Below, piece after piece: positions 43,391-55,235 of a DNA stretch of 64,000 nt (within the stretch, counting starts at the first letter, position 1; each line of letters opens with the position of its first letter). The DNA is from Stereocaulon alpinum. Its lineage: Eukaryota; Ascomycota; Lecanoromycetes; Lecanorales; Stereocaulaceae. Position numbers and translations under genes: made by a program. The stretch is taken from assembly GCA_018257865.1 (NCBI GenBank), contig JAEUBA010000083.1, positions 83,011 through 147,010 of the forward strand, read 5' to 3'. Below the pieces are notes generated by a model that made no database searches, was not told the DNA's origin, and saw only the letters and a list, made by a program, of their open reading frames with translations.

Positions 43391-44855
43391 TTACGCCCAG
43401 CTTGGCGGTATGCTAGCAGACCACTGCCAGCACGGCTGTAGGAAGAGGGTGTTTCCTTGGTCGCCCGTGGCGGGCAGGAGGGGCGGCCTGAACAGGTGCA
43501 GCACTTCGCACGTCAAGATCTTGAGGCAGTGGAGCAAGCCCTTTCTGACTGTCTCTTCAAAAGGGTTGTTGGCGTCATAGTCGTCGACTATGTCTTGCGC
43601 CTTCAGGGCCAATTCGCGTAAAGGGTAGTAGGCGTTCCAGCTGTGATCCCAGCCTTTCCATTTCACAAGGTACTGTGGCGCGCCTCTTACGATCTTCCTA
43701 TCTACCAGATGTTCGACTTCGAATGCAGGGTAGCTAGGATCCTCAGTTTCGACCGGTCTAGGGTTGTCTGGGCGAGGTCTACCGTAGGGGTCGTCCTGCG
43801 GGCATGGCTCTAGTTGGGCCACGGAAATGACTGGGTGGATACGCATTATTGGGGGTAGGTCTAGCCGGTATGCTAGGTTGCCTACCTTCTTCAAGACCTT
43901 AAAAGGTCCAGCTCGCTGCTGGCTTAATTTTCTGTTTATAAGGCTAGGAATCTTGTACCCGTGGTGCAGCTTAAGGTAAGCGTAGCTTCCTTCCTCAAGA
44001 TGCAGAGCAGTATGCTTCTTATCGTAACGCCTCTTAGACATCGCATTCGCAAAGGCCGTAGCTTTATCTGCGGCGTCCCTTTGGATCTGTCGAAGGCGAT
44101 CATAGTCTTCCGGTGGAAGGTCTTCCCGTAGGGTTCGGGGGAAACGTAGAGCTTGGATGGCCTTAATCTTATCCTCTAATGTCGATAGGCCGAGGCTGTC
44201 CACCCGTTATCCCAACAGACTTACCGAAGGATATCCTAGGAAGGACTTGTTCGGGCTGAGGGTAATTCGTCGCACCTCGCAAAGGTGGAAGATCTCACCA
44301 AGGTGTCCCAAATGATTATTTAACGTACGTGAGAACACGACTATGTCATCGATGTATGCACGAGCGAAATTGTAGAAAGGGCGGAGCATGTTGTCAGTTT
44401 GCCGCTGGACGTACGGTGGCGAGCCTTTATAGCCTATAAGGGCGACGTTGTACTGCTCCTGGCCTCTATACGAGACCACTGTCAATTTATGCCTGTCAGA
44501 CCGTCGTACGTTGAACTGGTGAAAGTATCCGGTTGCATCAACCGTAGAAATTTACTTGCACCCCGCCACTTGCACCGATTATGTCGGACTGCAATGGCAT
44601 TGGATAGTTGTCGGAGTCAGTGAACTTATTCAGGCCACGTATATCGACAACGACTCTTCCTTTTCGGCCATTCGGAGTGTTTCGCCATACGACGAATACC
44701 GGGTAGCTGAACTTGGTAGGCTGGTTTACCCATTGCATCTTCCCATGCTCGTGCAGCTTATTGAAAGTCTCATCAACGACTTCCTTATCCTTCTCGCCCA
44801 AAGGGTAGACCCTAGAGGGCTTAGGATCATTTCCTTCTTTTAGAGGGATAGGCAT
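43391..44855 (-). pseudogene. Ty3/gypsy RT joined to integrase end plus chromodomain
   Basis: 44855-44538: RT palm entry (VNQPTKFSYPVFVVWRNTP, RVVVDIRGLNKFT). A shift, then 44485-44207: ARAYIDDIVVFSRT with catalytic YIDD, LSPNKSFLGYPSVSLLG. TAA at 44204-44206 replaces a Gln, then 44203-43391 continues RVDSLGLSTLEDKIKAIQAL, RFPRTL and passes straight into EDYDRLRQIQRDAADKA, the integrase C-terminal module (HHGYKIP, GPFKVLKKVGNLAYRLDLP), and a chromodomain (VEHLVDRKIVRGAPQYLVKW, KGWDHSWNAYYPL). RNase H and the integrase catalytic core are absent: an in-frame deletion of about 700 codons. The copy is non-autonomous or dead. Confidence 0.85.
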
Positions 44856-46320
44856 CTATTCTTCTTCTGGGATATCAACAGTCTGGCCGTAATCCGTCCA
44901 GATGTTAGGGAATCTTTCCGCCACTGTAGTAATTCTGGCAGCATCTTACTGATCCCCGTATACGGTGATACCGTTTGATGTAATATGTTCTAGGGCAGGG
45001 TCGATCGTGATTGGAATGGCTGAGGAAAGCTCAGCAGAAGCAACCTTTTCCGTGAAGGCGGCGTTCGGTGTGAATCCTGCAACAGTAGAGGCCGTCCAGA
45101 CCGATGCTACAGCTGCTGCCTTAGCAACCTTAGACTTCCAGGATTGCCTAGTTTTCCTGTTTAACCATCCGCCAGCTGCTAGAGGGGCTTCATCTAGGCT
45201 AGCAAGGTAACACCCATCCTGAGCGTATTCAACAATGTTGCCTAGCTTTGCGCGTCGATTGATTCGTGCCGGTTGCTCCGTGGCGTTACGCACCTGGACA
45301 AAGGAGACTGATGCGTCAATCACATGGGTATAGATTCCTCTCTCGAACCCTAGATCATAAGAGTACTTGGGCTCGAAGAGGGAATCACGGTCCTGAGGAA
45401 GCGTACCATGGTAGGCCACAGGGATAGTGGTCGTAGATTTCGGTGGGACCGTTATGGTTGACTTAGAGCGAACTGTACGCTTGGCGTACCTCTGGCCACT
45501 GCATCTATCCTTGCTGTCATATTCTCGCATTCGCCGATAGTCATACGGTGATTGGCGGGGTCCACAGGATCTTGTGAGGGACAATCATATCATTCACTAT
45601 AAGCATATTAGCCCTAAGCTTCTCCACGATGTGAACTTCGCCGCTTAGCTCGGCTTCGGCTGGTCTTCCTTCAAGTTCGCCTCGGAGGACAAACGAAATG
45701 TTTGCGTATTCATATGTCTGATGAACGGCGTCTCCCAGTCCTTTCACTAGAATTGGGGATGCCAGCTTCTTTAATTCAACGTTAGAAAGAAGCTGCAGCA
45801 ACTTGCTGCGGTTAAACAGGGTTACGGGGCAGCCGGTGTTAGTATAGGCGTCAAAGGTCCCGCTGCCGATAGAAACCTGTACCGTAGCGTAATGGAAACC
45901 TCGGAAGGCATACCTAGGCTTGGCCTTCGGTGGTTTGCTGTTAGACTTGATATGAAATCGTTCTGCTGAGACGACATGATTTATCGAGACCTTCGGTTCC
46001 GTTCCGTCAGAAGGAATTGACGGCTGTGACGACGTCTCCTTCCAGCAGGAGGAACGCAGATGACGGAAAAGTTGATTTCTAGCCGGGAAGGTGGCAGAGC
46101 ATTTCCGGCATGTATGTATTGGCAAGTCCACTGGATTGGTGAAGTGTACTTCGGGTTCGTCGAACTGGCTTTGCTCCTCATAGGGTTCGTCATTGATCCC
46201 TTCGTTTTCTCCATAGTAGGTGTCCTGTTGTTCTGACCCTTCGGCCTGATCATCTTGATCCTCCTCAGCAGTGTCCTCCTTCTCACCTACATCCCCGTGG
46301 TAGACTCTGGGGCGGGCCTG
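44856..46320 (-). pseudogene. Ty3/gypsy zinc finger, protease and linker
   Basis: 46131-45541: CRKCSATFPARNQLFRHLRS (C2HC finger), a Ser/Pro linker, then a retropepsin-like domain (VQVSIGSGTFDAYTNTGCPV). The catalytic Asp of the usual D-T-G is Asn (AAC at 45838-45840), a G-to-A change. 45584-44946, in a different frame, is the pol linker before RT (TVPPKSTTTIPVAY, FEPKYSYDLGFERG). Same strand and order as the RT piece downstream, so one element with a frameshift near 45560. Confidence 0.7.
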
Positions 46321-47204
46321 CAGTTAAAATCAGCCGCCTCGGTTTCGGTCCAGCCATGGCCTCCCTCGTGAATTAGGAGTATTGGACCGGAAAGGTAAAC
46401 CTGACTGTCTTTCGGGAGTTCCGTACCCCGCGGTGATTTGTCGACGAGGCTCTGGTGCAGTTAAGGGCCGGAGTTGAGGTTTTTGCTGACTTAGCGCTTG
46501 ATTTGGTCTTTGAGGCTGGTATCCTCTGTTGCCTTGTTGGAAACTAGGTCTGCCGTACTGGTATGTGTAAGCATTGTTTCGATAGCCTGAATAGGAAGGG
46601 GTTGAGTAGAAGGGGCTTTGCTGGCTCGGACGTGGCGAATTCGCTCGTTGCGGATAACCACGGCCTCCCTGCTGATAATACGTGCACTGAGGTCATCTGT
46701 GCCGCCTTCGCGTATCTCAAAACCTTCTGTACATCCGCTAAAGTGTACCTTCGGCTTGAAGGTTCTGCAATGCAATTGAAGTCTGTTCCTTGAAAGTGGC
46801 GATTAGTGTCTCTCCCCAATCTTTCACAGTGGCATTCCTTAGCCCGCGTTTCTCAAGATCAGTGAGCTCGGTTGTATACCAAATCAGTGCACTTCCTGCC
46901 AGCGCAGCTACGAAGCAACGAAAGGTGAACGATTGCAATAGTGAAAGGCAAGTACAACCTCCACAGCGCCTACTTTTGCGCCTACGGTAGTCGATAATAC
47001 GCGCCACACAATGAGCCTTGACGAAACAAAAACACGGGATAATGACACTGCAGGATAAAGAGAATACTTTACTATCCTGACTAAATCATCGCCATTGTAG
47101 TTACTAGACACCCCACGCTTCAGTACATCAGTCTTTGTATAGAAAGCTGCAAGTTTACATCTTGTTCTAGCCTTGTCATCCCGCGTTGAAGAGGAGCGTC
47201 CCAT
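46321..47204 (-). pseudogene. Ty3/gypsy Gag N-terminal part, same element
   Basis: 47007-46738 contains LAGSALIWYTTELTDLEKRG and WGETLIATFKEQTSIALQN, the Gag core. 46819-46491 continues in overlapping frames (YTLADVQKVLRYAKAAQMTS). Frames shift at least twice. 47204-46908 holds the upstream piece without recognised motifs. With the two preceding entries this is one minus-strand element of about 3.8 kb. Confidence 0.6.
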
Positions 47205-47255
47205 GCTTTAAATCTCAGCCTGAAAAGCTTCACCATCTACTCAGCCCAAGCAGCT

Positions 47256-48035
47256 ATGAACAGCGCAACAGAGACCGTAACGGAGTGGGCTAACATCCAT
47301 CTACTTCCTCAGCCAAACGACTCAACATCTTGGTACATCACCATAGCCAGCGACATGACACAGGAAGATTATTTCGACACGGGGCTTCAATGCCTCCAAG
47401 ATGCCACCTTCAGCACCCAGGATGAATGCACCCAGCGACTTTGCGAGCAATTCCGGCGCCTAGCTCCCTCCGCATATCATGTCGGTTGGCTACGAGAGAT
47501 GATAACCCAAGGGAGACTAGGGAGTATACTATCCGGTCCACTTTCCTACTGGCTGGAACAGACGAATCATATCTACCGACGGTGTCTGACACTTCTACCA
47601 ATAGCAGCTGCGGGAATTGTTCTCGTGGGAATAGCTATCGAAGTACAAGCGCAGTGGTCGTCGAAGAATTATAGCTCCATCATCTTCCGGCTCGTTCACA
47701 ATAACGTACTGACTTTAAGACCGTCGCAGATTCTTCCTCATACACCCTCAGCTCCTAGACTTGGCTTCAGCAACAGCAACAACGCGACTGAAGAAGACAT
47801 GACAGTCGACGTTATGGAGGTCCAGAAGAATAGCAATCCGACTAGGACAACAAAGACCATCACCACTACGGTCACGGACCTCCATACAAACAAGAAGACA
47901 ACAAAGATGACCAAGCTCACTGTGAGAGAGGCGCAAGCGTCAACGTCGCAGGCAGCGAAAAAGGGGACAGGGAAACGGAAACGTAGAGCGGATGAGGAGG
48001 TGGTGAGGAGAAGGAAACGGGTGGCGAGGTGTTGA
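47256..48035 (+). CDS. Hypothetical protein, 259 aa, possible membrane segment
   Basis: An intact ATG-to-TGA frame, no intron needed. The N-terminal half is neutral (WYITIASDMTQEDYFDTG, ECTQRLCEQFRRLAP). Residues about 112-130 (LLPIAAAGIVLVGIAIEV) could be a membrane helix. A Thr/Lys-rich region with TKTITTTVT, and a strongly basic end (KKGTGKRKRRADEEVVRRRK) resembling a bipartite nuclear signal, follow. No family recognised. It begins 52 bp from the gypsy remnant and is free of RIP-like stops, so it may be a real lineage-specific gene. Confidence 0.5.
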   Translation: MNSATETVTEWANIHLLPQPNDSTSWYITIASDMTQEDYFDTGLQCLQDATFSTQDECTQRLCEQFRRLAPSAYHVGWLREMITQGRLGSILSGPLSYWLEQTNHIYRRCLTLLPIAAAGIVLVGIAIEVQAQWSSKNYSSIIFRLVHNNVLTLRPSQILPHTPSAPRLGFSNSNNATEEDMTVDVMEVQKNSNPTRTTKTITTTVTDLHTNKKTTKMTKLTVREAQASTSQAAKKGTGKRKRRADEEVVRRRKRVARC

Positions 48036-50370
48036 GAGGAGCAAGGCCCTGCGTAGGATAGCTGGTAGATTTGATGTACAAGAACATTGTCAGGCGTACG
48101 CAGGTACATTGGAATTGATAATGACTTTGATACTACCCGTTGTGATTGGCATTATCAGACCCTAGGGTACGGACTTGGATTACACCACCTAGATTATGAT
48201 CAAATCTACCTGCTTCTATCTACATTTTAACGTTTTGGAGAGTATTCAATTCTCTAGTTCGTATTGGATGTGCGTGCTGCGTCTGATTCAATACTACCTG
48301 CACCGTGTCTCACTCCTTTGCCCTAGTTGCTGAGTCTGCCACCACTCTGCTTGCCAGGATTCCACATGTTACACTGCTTCCCATTCATAATGATAGCGCA
48401 CAAGACGTGCCTTATTGGTGATGGTGTCCTCGTAGCGTATATGCTTAAAGACCTTGGGCTTTTTAAACTTGGGGAGCTCCGAGAGGTGTTTGTCTCGATG
48501 CTGATTATCGAAGAAGTCATCTCCAGCACAACACTCATGATGTGGGTTCAAGCGAAGGGATGGTTCAACTGTCCAGAGTTCGGGGGCAACGAGCCCGCAC
48601 CTTGTAGTGGTTGTGATCTGCAGGTGGTTGGCCAGAATTCGGGCAGAACCTCCAAGCGTTGGGCTCTGAAAATTGAATGGCCCAGCCGAACAATCAGGAT
48701 GTAGACTCGTCAGGAGGTGGTTACGTAGGAGATTCATAGCCTTATAGGCTAGTGTCCGCTTCGTAGGGGCAAAGGGTCCCAGGTAGGTGATCTTGTGCGG
48801 ATCGTATTAAAGCGCCGCTGGATGCCGGATCGTGGGTGATCATCTTAGAAGGCAGTCTGCGCGCGGTATCACTCGCTTGAGGACTATGCTGATGTCAAGC
48901 ATGCAGACACATCGACTTGTGGGCCCACAAGCCGATCGAGGGGGAGCTACCCCGTGTCCTAGCTGACTTTGGCAATCCTCATTCATTTCATGCGCAGACT
49001 GCAGAACACGGGTATGCGGGTAATGGATCTTTGCATATCTTTGATATGTTCTCTTCTGGTGGTTTGGTGGTGCTGAATACGTGGAGACAGAACGGTGATT
49101 GGTAGTTGGTGGTTACAGTGATCATATGAGTAGGTAGGTCAAGGTTCAAGGTGAAGCTCGTGAAGACTACTTCTGATTAGCAGATTCTTAATTTGAGGAA
49201 GGGCTTCATGAGTTACCATAAGCACGGGCAAGTGTGTGATTGGAGAAGTCCTTGTTCGGGTAGAATAGGACAGTCCTCGATACAAGTATCTCAATGTCCG
49301 AATGGGACAGTCCTCGACGTAAGTATTCCAATGTCCGGAGCCACTCCCCTCCTTTCCCCCCAAGAGCTGCCGAAGCGAAAGATAACACGAGCAAGTATAT
49401 CAATACGCAGTGCGCGCTGTGATTGACCGCACATGCGCTCTTTGCTCTGACAACGACAAGCCTTTTCCGACTCAGAACAGCACCAGACCTGGCCAGGTCA
49501 GGCATAGAAGCTTTGCAATTACAATCGCAGACTCCTCACGCCTTCTGGTACCGTCCCTACGTCGACGCTCGTCGAGGTCAAAACAAATTGATATGCGTGT
49601 TAAGGGAAGTGGAGGGGGAGGGGAAGGGGAAGGGCTTTAACAGTTGGATATGAGATATGAGGGTTACATTAGATCTATATCACTTAAGGCAGCGTAGTTG
49701 CTGTTGGCCTGCCTGCGCGGTGCATTGCATCTTTCCTTCCCGAATGGCTAACAAAGCTTCAACGGCGGTGAGGAATTGAGATCAGTCTGGTGCTGGTACT
49801 AGGCCGAAAGTCTTAAGTATATATCCTAATGCTATCTCACTTCCGCTGTCCCGACTGTTGACTCCTGAGATGCAGATATCAAGAGGAGGCATCGCACATA
49901 CTTCAATAGCTGCGGTCGACCACTAGTGGCCTAGTAGTATCTTATAAGCTCCACTCTTCCTCTCTGCTGTCAACCTCCCAAGCGGTTAATGGACACGACA
50001 CAGACATACTGTACAAAGAGGAGGCATAGCAGGAGGCAGGGCACAAACACTAAGCACATGCGTTGCGGATGCGAATGCTTGACCGAAAGCCTGTATCATA
50101 CGTCGATGGGATGGCTTCCGTGAGGCAAAGGGCATAACACGGAGACTACTGCATAACAGGCGACTGCAAAGACCTAGGAAAGGAGATATAGTGGACCCCC
50201 AGGACGGCGTCTAATACCTGGTGGGACTTTGAAGGTCGCAAGATGCAACGGATTCAGTATTCTGCAGTAAATATAGTTAACACGTGGGAGAGGTCGAGCG
50301 CATCTGCGACGGCATAGCTACAGACTTGAGCAATCTGCATACCTAGGCTAGATAGTGGAATCCCTTAGCC
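48036..50370. other. No firm gene
   Basis: About 2.3 kb with overlapping ORFs of 122-125 codons on opposite strands at 48327-48737, neither with motifs, and short frames elsewhere. A 37-bp tandem pair is listed separately. Confidence 0.35.
49263..49336. repeat. Two tandem 37-bp units
   Basis: 49263-49299 and 49300-49336 share GAAT.GGACAGTCCTCGA and AAGTAT..CAATGTCC with about four differences. Confidence 0.75.
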
Positions 50371-51204
50371 TTGCAGCTATATACTACGGATACCCTAGCA
50401 GAGCGGCAGCGCGGCAGAGCGCGCAAGTCAGGTATTGCCGGTGAAGCTACAATCATTTATACTCAGTACTCATCGAGTAGTCTACCAAGGTTGAGTAAGA
50501 TGGCGAATCTGAGTGCGGGGACTCTTGTATGTACGATACGAGTCGGGTCTGTAGTCATACAAGTCGATATGGGGCTACAGAAAAGGGAAGAATTTGGAGC
50601 CTACAGCAGGTACATTAGCCTGCTTCTACACTGCCCGGCAGCTGAGGTTGGAATTGCCTCGTGTGGCAAGTATTGGTTTCTTTGTCCTCTCAGGGGGGCC
50701 CCGGCATTCAACTTGCAAGGCGGTGACATATCTGCGCTCTTTGACATTCCTCAAAGTGAGACTTTTCAGCTTCCCTTCCCGATGCCGTGGACAAAGAGAA
50801 GGGATAGTGCATACCCCAAAAGGTACGGTCGACATATCCAATACAGGCCTCGGGAGCTTCCAGCAGTGAGCAGCGATCGGTTTTAGCACAACGCCGTACC
50901 TAGGTCATAGAGTGGATCAAAGCTCTGTATGACCGGCCTACGTAATGGCTGAGCCGTCGGACTTCAACATCGGTACGGTGTCTAGCTCTTATACAGACAT
51001 GAAAGCGTGTCACGCTATTAAGGGGTGACATAATCACGAAGTAAATGGCCATAAGAGGGGTAGTAGAGTCTTGCTCATCTTCCTTCGTCGTACTTAAAGG
51101 GTTCCACATTAGTCCACCTCAATTGGCCTCAGGCGCAAGGTAGTCAATAGACCCATGCGCCCTTCACATTTAATGTCCATCTTTACATCGAACAGCTCAC
51201 TGCT
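50371..51204. other. Weak 171-codon ORF and spacer
   Basis: A plus-strand frame 50371-50886 opens at a TTG with its first ATG about 44 codons in. The product has no recognised features. The following 320 bp are the upstream region of the 531-aa gene. Confidence 0.25.
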
Positions 51205-52800
51205 ATGGCAGACAGAGGAGGAGTCCAAACCTACATCCGCTGTCTCAGCCTCGTCTACGACCGAGAGCTCTATAACTGGCGGCCCTGCCGCTTCCTGAAT
51301 TGCCCTGTCAAGCTCAGACACAAACGCTACCAAAGTATAGACACTGCTGTTACAGCCAAGTCCTGCCGCGGCCTGACTCTGGAAGGCCTTCCTTGCTCGA
51401 AATCCGAGAACTGCCCCATCAATCATGCTCAGTGGCAGGATGATATCCCTACGGGTCGCAAACGACAGGAGAGACGTGCCAACATTTCCAGTAACGGTGA
51501 CTCCAGCTCGGATAACTCTGGCCTAGGCGGTTCTGGCGAACGAGCGTTAGGCTCAGGTTCTGGATTCAGAAATGGCAACAGCGATGCCAACAATCAGGCG
51601 AGGAGCCAGCAATCCGATACCTTATATAGAGCCTCACAAGGATCCGATACGCCAATGTATAACAATGTGTCTTTTCGAAACTCTACTTCAGAAGATCACT
51701 TCGGTTATGCACAGGTAGTTCAAGAGACTATGCCGGTACATACAGTACCTCGCCCACCGGTATATAGCAATATGGATACTCGAGACTCTACACCCCAAGG
51801 ATCTGGGCCGGCTCATCACAATATATACGAAGCACCTCAGACGCCAATTTTTACTAACATGAATCCTCGAGGCCCTTCTGCTCAAGGCTTTGACCCAGTA
51901 CATTATAATACTAACGTAGCACCTCGCACGCCGAATAATACCAGCGCGCAAGGCTCTCCCCCTAACGTACCTCGTTATACCAGGCAAGTACGCAAACCTG
52001 AGCCAAGACTTTATAATATCCACACAGCATCTCGTGCGGTCCAAGATGCTATGCGTCGAACCAACGCCCATACAACATCTCACACGGTTCAAGATAGTAC
52101 GCGTCGGATCATTATCCCAGGATACGAGATCAATGCTCCCACATTAAGTCCGTGGAAGACAGCCCAAGGACCTGATCCAGCATATCGGAATGTCCGTGCA
52201 GGATCTCCAGCTATCCAACAAGTTATGCATCAGACCTTTGCCCCAATACACCATACAACTGCCGCCACACTTGATCAGCCACATCAATCTCGGGGTTCTA
52301 TCCGTCCCTCAACTATCGATCAAGTCCCCAACCCAGCACGCCAAACCACTCACACAGCAACATCTTACCCCAATCTAAACGCCACGCAACATCCTTCTAC
52401 CCCAAAACAACAAACGAAAGATACCTCAGTCACAGTCGGTGCAGGAAATTTTCAGTACTTCGACTGGCAACAATACGATGGCGTCGAAATCCCATCGTCG
52501 CTAAGTTTAAGTGACCCCCACTTTCCTCCATCTCCTAGCGAAATCGCTTATGATTCCTCCGGCCATCGATCGCAAGCCTACCCCGTAGAGGTACGTGTGC
52601 CTGATTCGTCCTCCTTTCTCAACGCAGTGCAGTCCGTCTCCAATGAGCCTGCTGGTTTGGCGGAAAGAGAAGGAGCGTCAATGTCTTCTGCCTTAAACTC
52701 CAAAGAGTTTTCCTTGTCAGTAGGCGACTTTGATGGGGTGCCTGAGCCGGTGAGAAGAAGGCTTATAGATTGGCTGAGAGATCTTTGCCTGGAGCTTTAA
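51205..52800 (+). CDS. Hypothetical 531-aa protein, Cys-rich head and disordered body
   Basis: Intact ATG-to-TAA frame of 531 codons, the longest undisturbed plus-strand ORF in the window. Residues 1-75 contain six Cys (CLS, WRPCRFLNC, KSCRGLT, LPCSK, ENCPINH), which could bind metal. Residues about 80-420 are Ser/Pro/Thr/Asn/Gln-rich and plainly disordered, with loose repeats of the type VPRPPVYSNM, APQTPIFTNM, VAPRTPNNTS, each followed by a SAQG/TPQG step. The last 110 residues are more ordered (FQYFDWQQYDGVEIPSSLSL, then a C-terminal PVRRRLIDWLRDLCLEL helix). No family recognised. The head-plus-low-complexity plan is seen in fungal regulators, but this is only an analogy. Confidence 0.6.
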   Translation: MADRGGVQTYIRCLSLVYDRELYNWRPCRFLNCPVKLRHKRYQSIDTAVTAKSCRGLTLEGLPCSKSENCPINHAQWQDDIPTGRKRQERRANISSNGDSSSDNSGLGGSGERALGSGSGFRNGNSDANNQARSQQSDTLYRASQGSDTPMYNNVSFRNSTSEDHFGYAQVVQETMPVHTVPRPPVYSNMDTRDSTPQGSGPAHHNIYEAPQTPIFTNMNPRGPSAQGFDPVHYNTNVAPRTPNNTSAQGSPPNVPRYTRQVRKPEPRLYNIHTASRAVQDAMRRTNAHTTSHTVQDSTRRIIIPGYEINAPTLSPWKTAQGPDPAYRNVRAGSPAIQQVMHQTFAPIHHTTAATLDQPHQSRGSIRPSTIDQVPNPARQTTHTATSYPNLNATQHPSTPKQQTKDTSVTVGAGNFQYFDWQQYDGVEIPSSLSLSDPHFPPSPSEIAYDSSGHRSQAYPVEVRVPDSSSFLNAVQSVSNEPAGLAEREGASMSSALNSKEFSLSVGDFDGVPEPVRRRLIDWLRDLCLEL

Positions 52801-53698
52801 CGCTAAGAACGGACCTCGCTTGCTATTCTCTTTAGCGTAGACTTCCGATAGAAAGGTCCTAGTAGATAGAACCTATTCGACTTGTAAGTAGGAACCTTTT
52901 GACAGCAAGACATAGGAACCTATGCGACAAGTGTAACGGGGTGGTTTAACTCCTGCGGGTAAATCACACAGTGTATTGAGCACTAAGAAGGTAATGGGGA
53001 TAGATAGTCGTTAAAGTGTCATTAGCTATGACTCCTCTCTATTATATAAGTTGAATACAAAGAGACAAGAAAACACTCTGCCCAAGGAAACCCCTTCCTT
53101 ATGTATCCACCTTGCCTGAGCCAAGCCTAGGTTTGATCCTCTATAATCGAGCCCGAATCACCCAGGAACACAAGTGATTCCTGGTGATTCCCCCAAGATC
53201 ACCTAGGATCATATGTGCTCTGGTATGATTCTCCCCGAATCACCCATGATCACCCAGTCCTGTCCAAAGGGTTACCTTCGCCCTAGGACCCAGGGTCTTT
53301 GCACGTGACCCGTGCTAAGCACCCGTAACAGTGTACAAGTGGTAGAAGGGTTCACCCCCCAGCCGATCAACCTGTCCAACCGATCAGCCCTATAGGGCGG
53401 AGGTCTGAGCACACCTTCTATTTTAAGAAATATAGGGTTGATCGGTTGGGGGGTAAACCCTTCTACTTGGATCGCTACAATTAACTGTATGTATTTTGTT
53501 GTAACCATGTCCGTTGATATATAGAACATGTCTTGAAATAATTTACGAGCTTGCTCCACTTCAGTACCCCTTTCAGTCTATATACTATGGGGCACCTTCG
53601 CCCCCTATACTACTTACACTGCCATTTCTATTACTGTATCCTCTATACCTCGCCCTCGACTCTATCTATGTACTTGACTTCCCCTTCACCTTTCTGCC
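52801..53698. other. Intergenic region with palindromic repeats
   Basis: No gene. GAATCACC and its complement recur at 53150-53260 and can form a hairpin (GAATCACCCAGGAA with TTCCTGGTGATTC). The foldback at 53342-53466 is listed separately. Confidence 0.5.
53342..53466. mobile_element. Foldback element, 31-bp inverted repeats
   Basis: Arms 53342-53372 and 53436-53466 match as reverse complements at 29 of 31 positions. Both differences are transitions. The internal 63 bp have no ORF. No clear target duplication. Likely a small MITE or foldback element. Confidence 0.75.
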
Positions 53699-55235
53699 AT
53701 GGACGTCTACACACGACGCCAGTTAGAGGAGACCATAGTCGATCTCACACGTACTAAGGACCTATACAAGCAGCGATCGGAACTTGCTGGTGAACGACTC
53801 GCGACGACCGTCGCTGATCTCGCAAACGCCAACGCTGAACTTGCGAATGTCAATACCGACATTACTCGAATGGATGCTCACATCCAAACCCTTAACGCAC
53901 GATACCTTAATCTACCACGTAAGCCTCCTTTGTCTATCTCTTTTCAAACCATCGAATGTACTATTATTAGGCTTCAAAACCCTCTGCCGCTCCTATACAG
54001 CAGGCTTAGGCGGTCTATTATTATTAATACTCTACACCATCTTCGCCAACTTCAGCATCCCTACAGTATACTACGCTCGCCGCACGCTCTGCTTCGCCTT
54101 CATCATCCCTCTCCTTGATACCAATCTCAACCCTCTTTATACCTATACCTTCTGTCAGCCGCGAATCCCCTATACCTCCCCTGCGATCCTCGCCAATTTC
54201 GCAAGCACCTGCCGAGGATACACACGACTCGAAAACGGCATAGTCAATCCATCAGACTATGTAGCGTACGTACCTCACCTTATCCACCAATCCCTATACG
54301 ATATCTACTCCACCCGCCGCTTCTTCGAGCAAACAAATCCAAGCAACGGTAGCGAAGTCATCCACGCGCTCGCTGCAGCGTATAACGCATATAATACTAC
54401 ATACATAGCACAAACGCAATACGTGCGCGACCTTGCAACAGCGGTAATACCATTTGAAGAGGTAACAGGGGCGTTGTTAGCTGCAATTCAGCGTCAGCAA
54501 GAGATAGTTTCGAACCGGACAGATCGTCAGCCAACGAGCGATATATGCCCTCCCTCCTGGTCCACCTTTCCGCCGCTCTTTTTATCGGCTAAGACTATCT
54601 TTAACCCATCCGTACACCCGCTGGCCCCACACTACATCTCTCTCTTACATACTCTTCATCAATTGCCGTCCCCGCCTCTACCTCCGGTACGCACCACCGC
54701 TGTTTCCTCACAAGCATCAACATCCGTACATTCCAAACTTGCCTTGCAGCCATAACAAGAAAAGACACTGACTTCTCTTCTCAACCTACAGATCTCCCTC
54801 CCTACCCTCTATACCACCCTCGATAACGTTTACTCCACCGCCGCCGCCTACAACTTCACAATCCTCCGGCCTCTTCTCTCAGCCCGTCAGTCCAGTCTAG
54901 CCCGCAGCCTCTACAACCTCTTCAATCCACCCTTCGATCCTGTGACGGAAGGTCTACTAGCTACACAAGCGGCGCTGCAGGGGGCTCAGAATGTAGCGGT
55001 GTCAGAGTGGGACGGTCTACTGAGGTTACAGGCTGTATTAGGGCAAAAGGCGGAGCTTGTCGCTAAGCTGGGCGCGAAAGTTGACGCGGTACTCACCATC
55101 GGGCTGAGCTTAGAGCCACCAAGTGGTTGGGAAGAGGGAGACGATGGCGCGGCAAGGGAATGGCAGGATCATTTACATAGGCATGTTTGGCCTTTCCACA
55201 CTGCACGATTCATCCAGTACCTACACGCAGCATAA
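53699..55235 (+). CDS. Spliced coiled-coil/membrane protein, 472 aa, unknown
   Basis: Exons 53699-53918, 53971-54725 and 54792-55235; introns of 52 nt (GTAAGC..TTATTAG) and 66 nt (GTACAT..CTACAG with CACTGAC branch) both keep frame, giving 472 codons plus stop. Exon 1 is a coiled coil (LEETIVDLTRTKDLYKQRSE, then ADLANANAELANVNTDI). Exon 2 opens with GLGGLLLLILYTIFANFSIP and CFAFIIPLLD, two likely membrane helices, then a soluble part. Exon 3 is helical (GLLATQAALQGAQNVAV, LGQKAELVAKLGAKVDAVL). No family recognised. The second donor is not the strongest and the C-terminus may differ. First of three neighbouring spliced genes for membrane-like proteins on this strand. Confidence 0.55.

Noticed and set aside
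53150..53260. CRISPR or clustered operator sites from recurring GAATCACC
   Set aside because: Too few, irregularly spaced and imperfect; short hairpin-forming repeats explain them.
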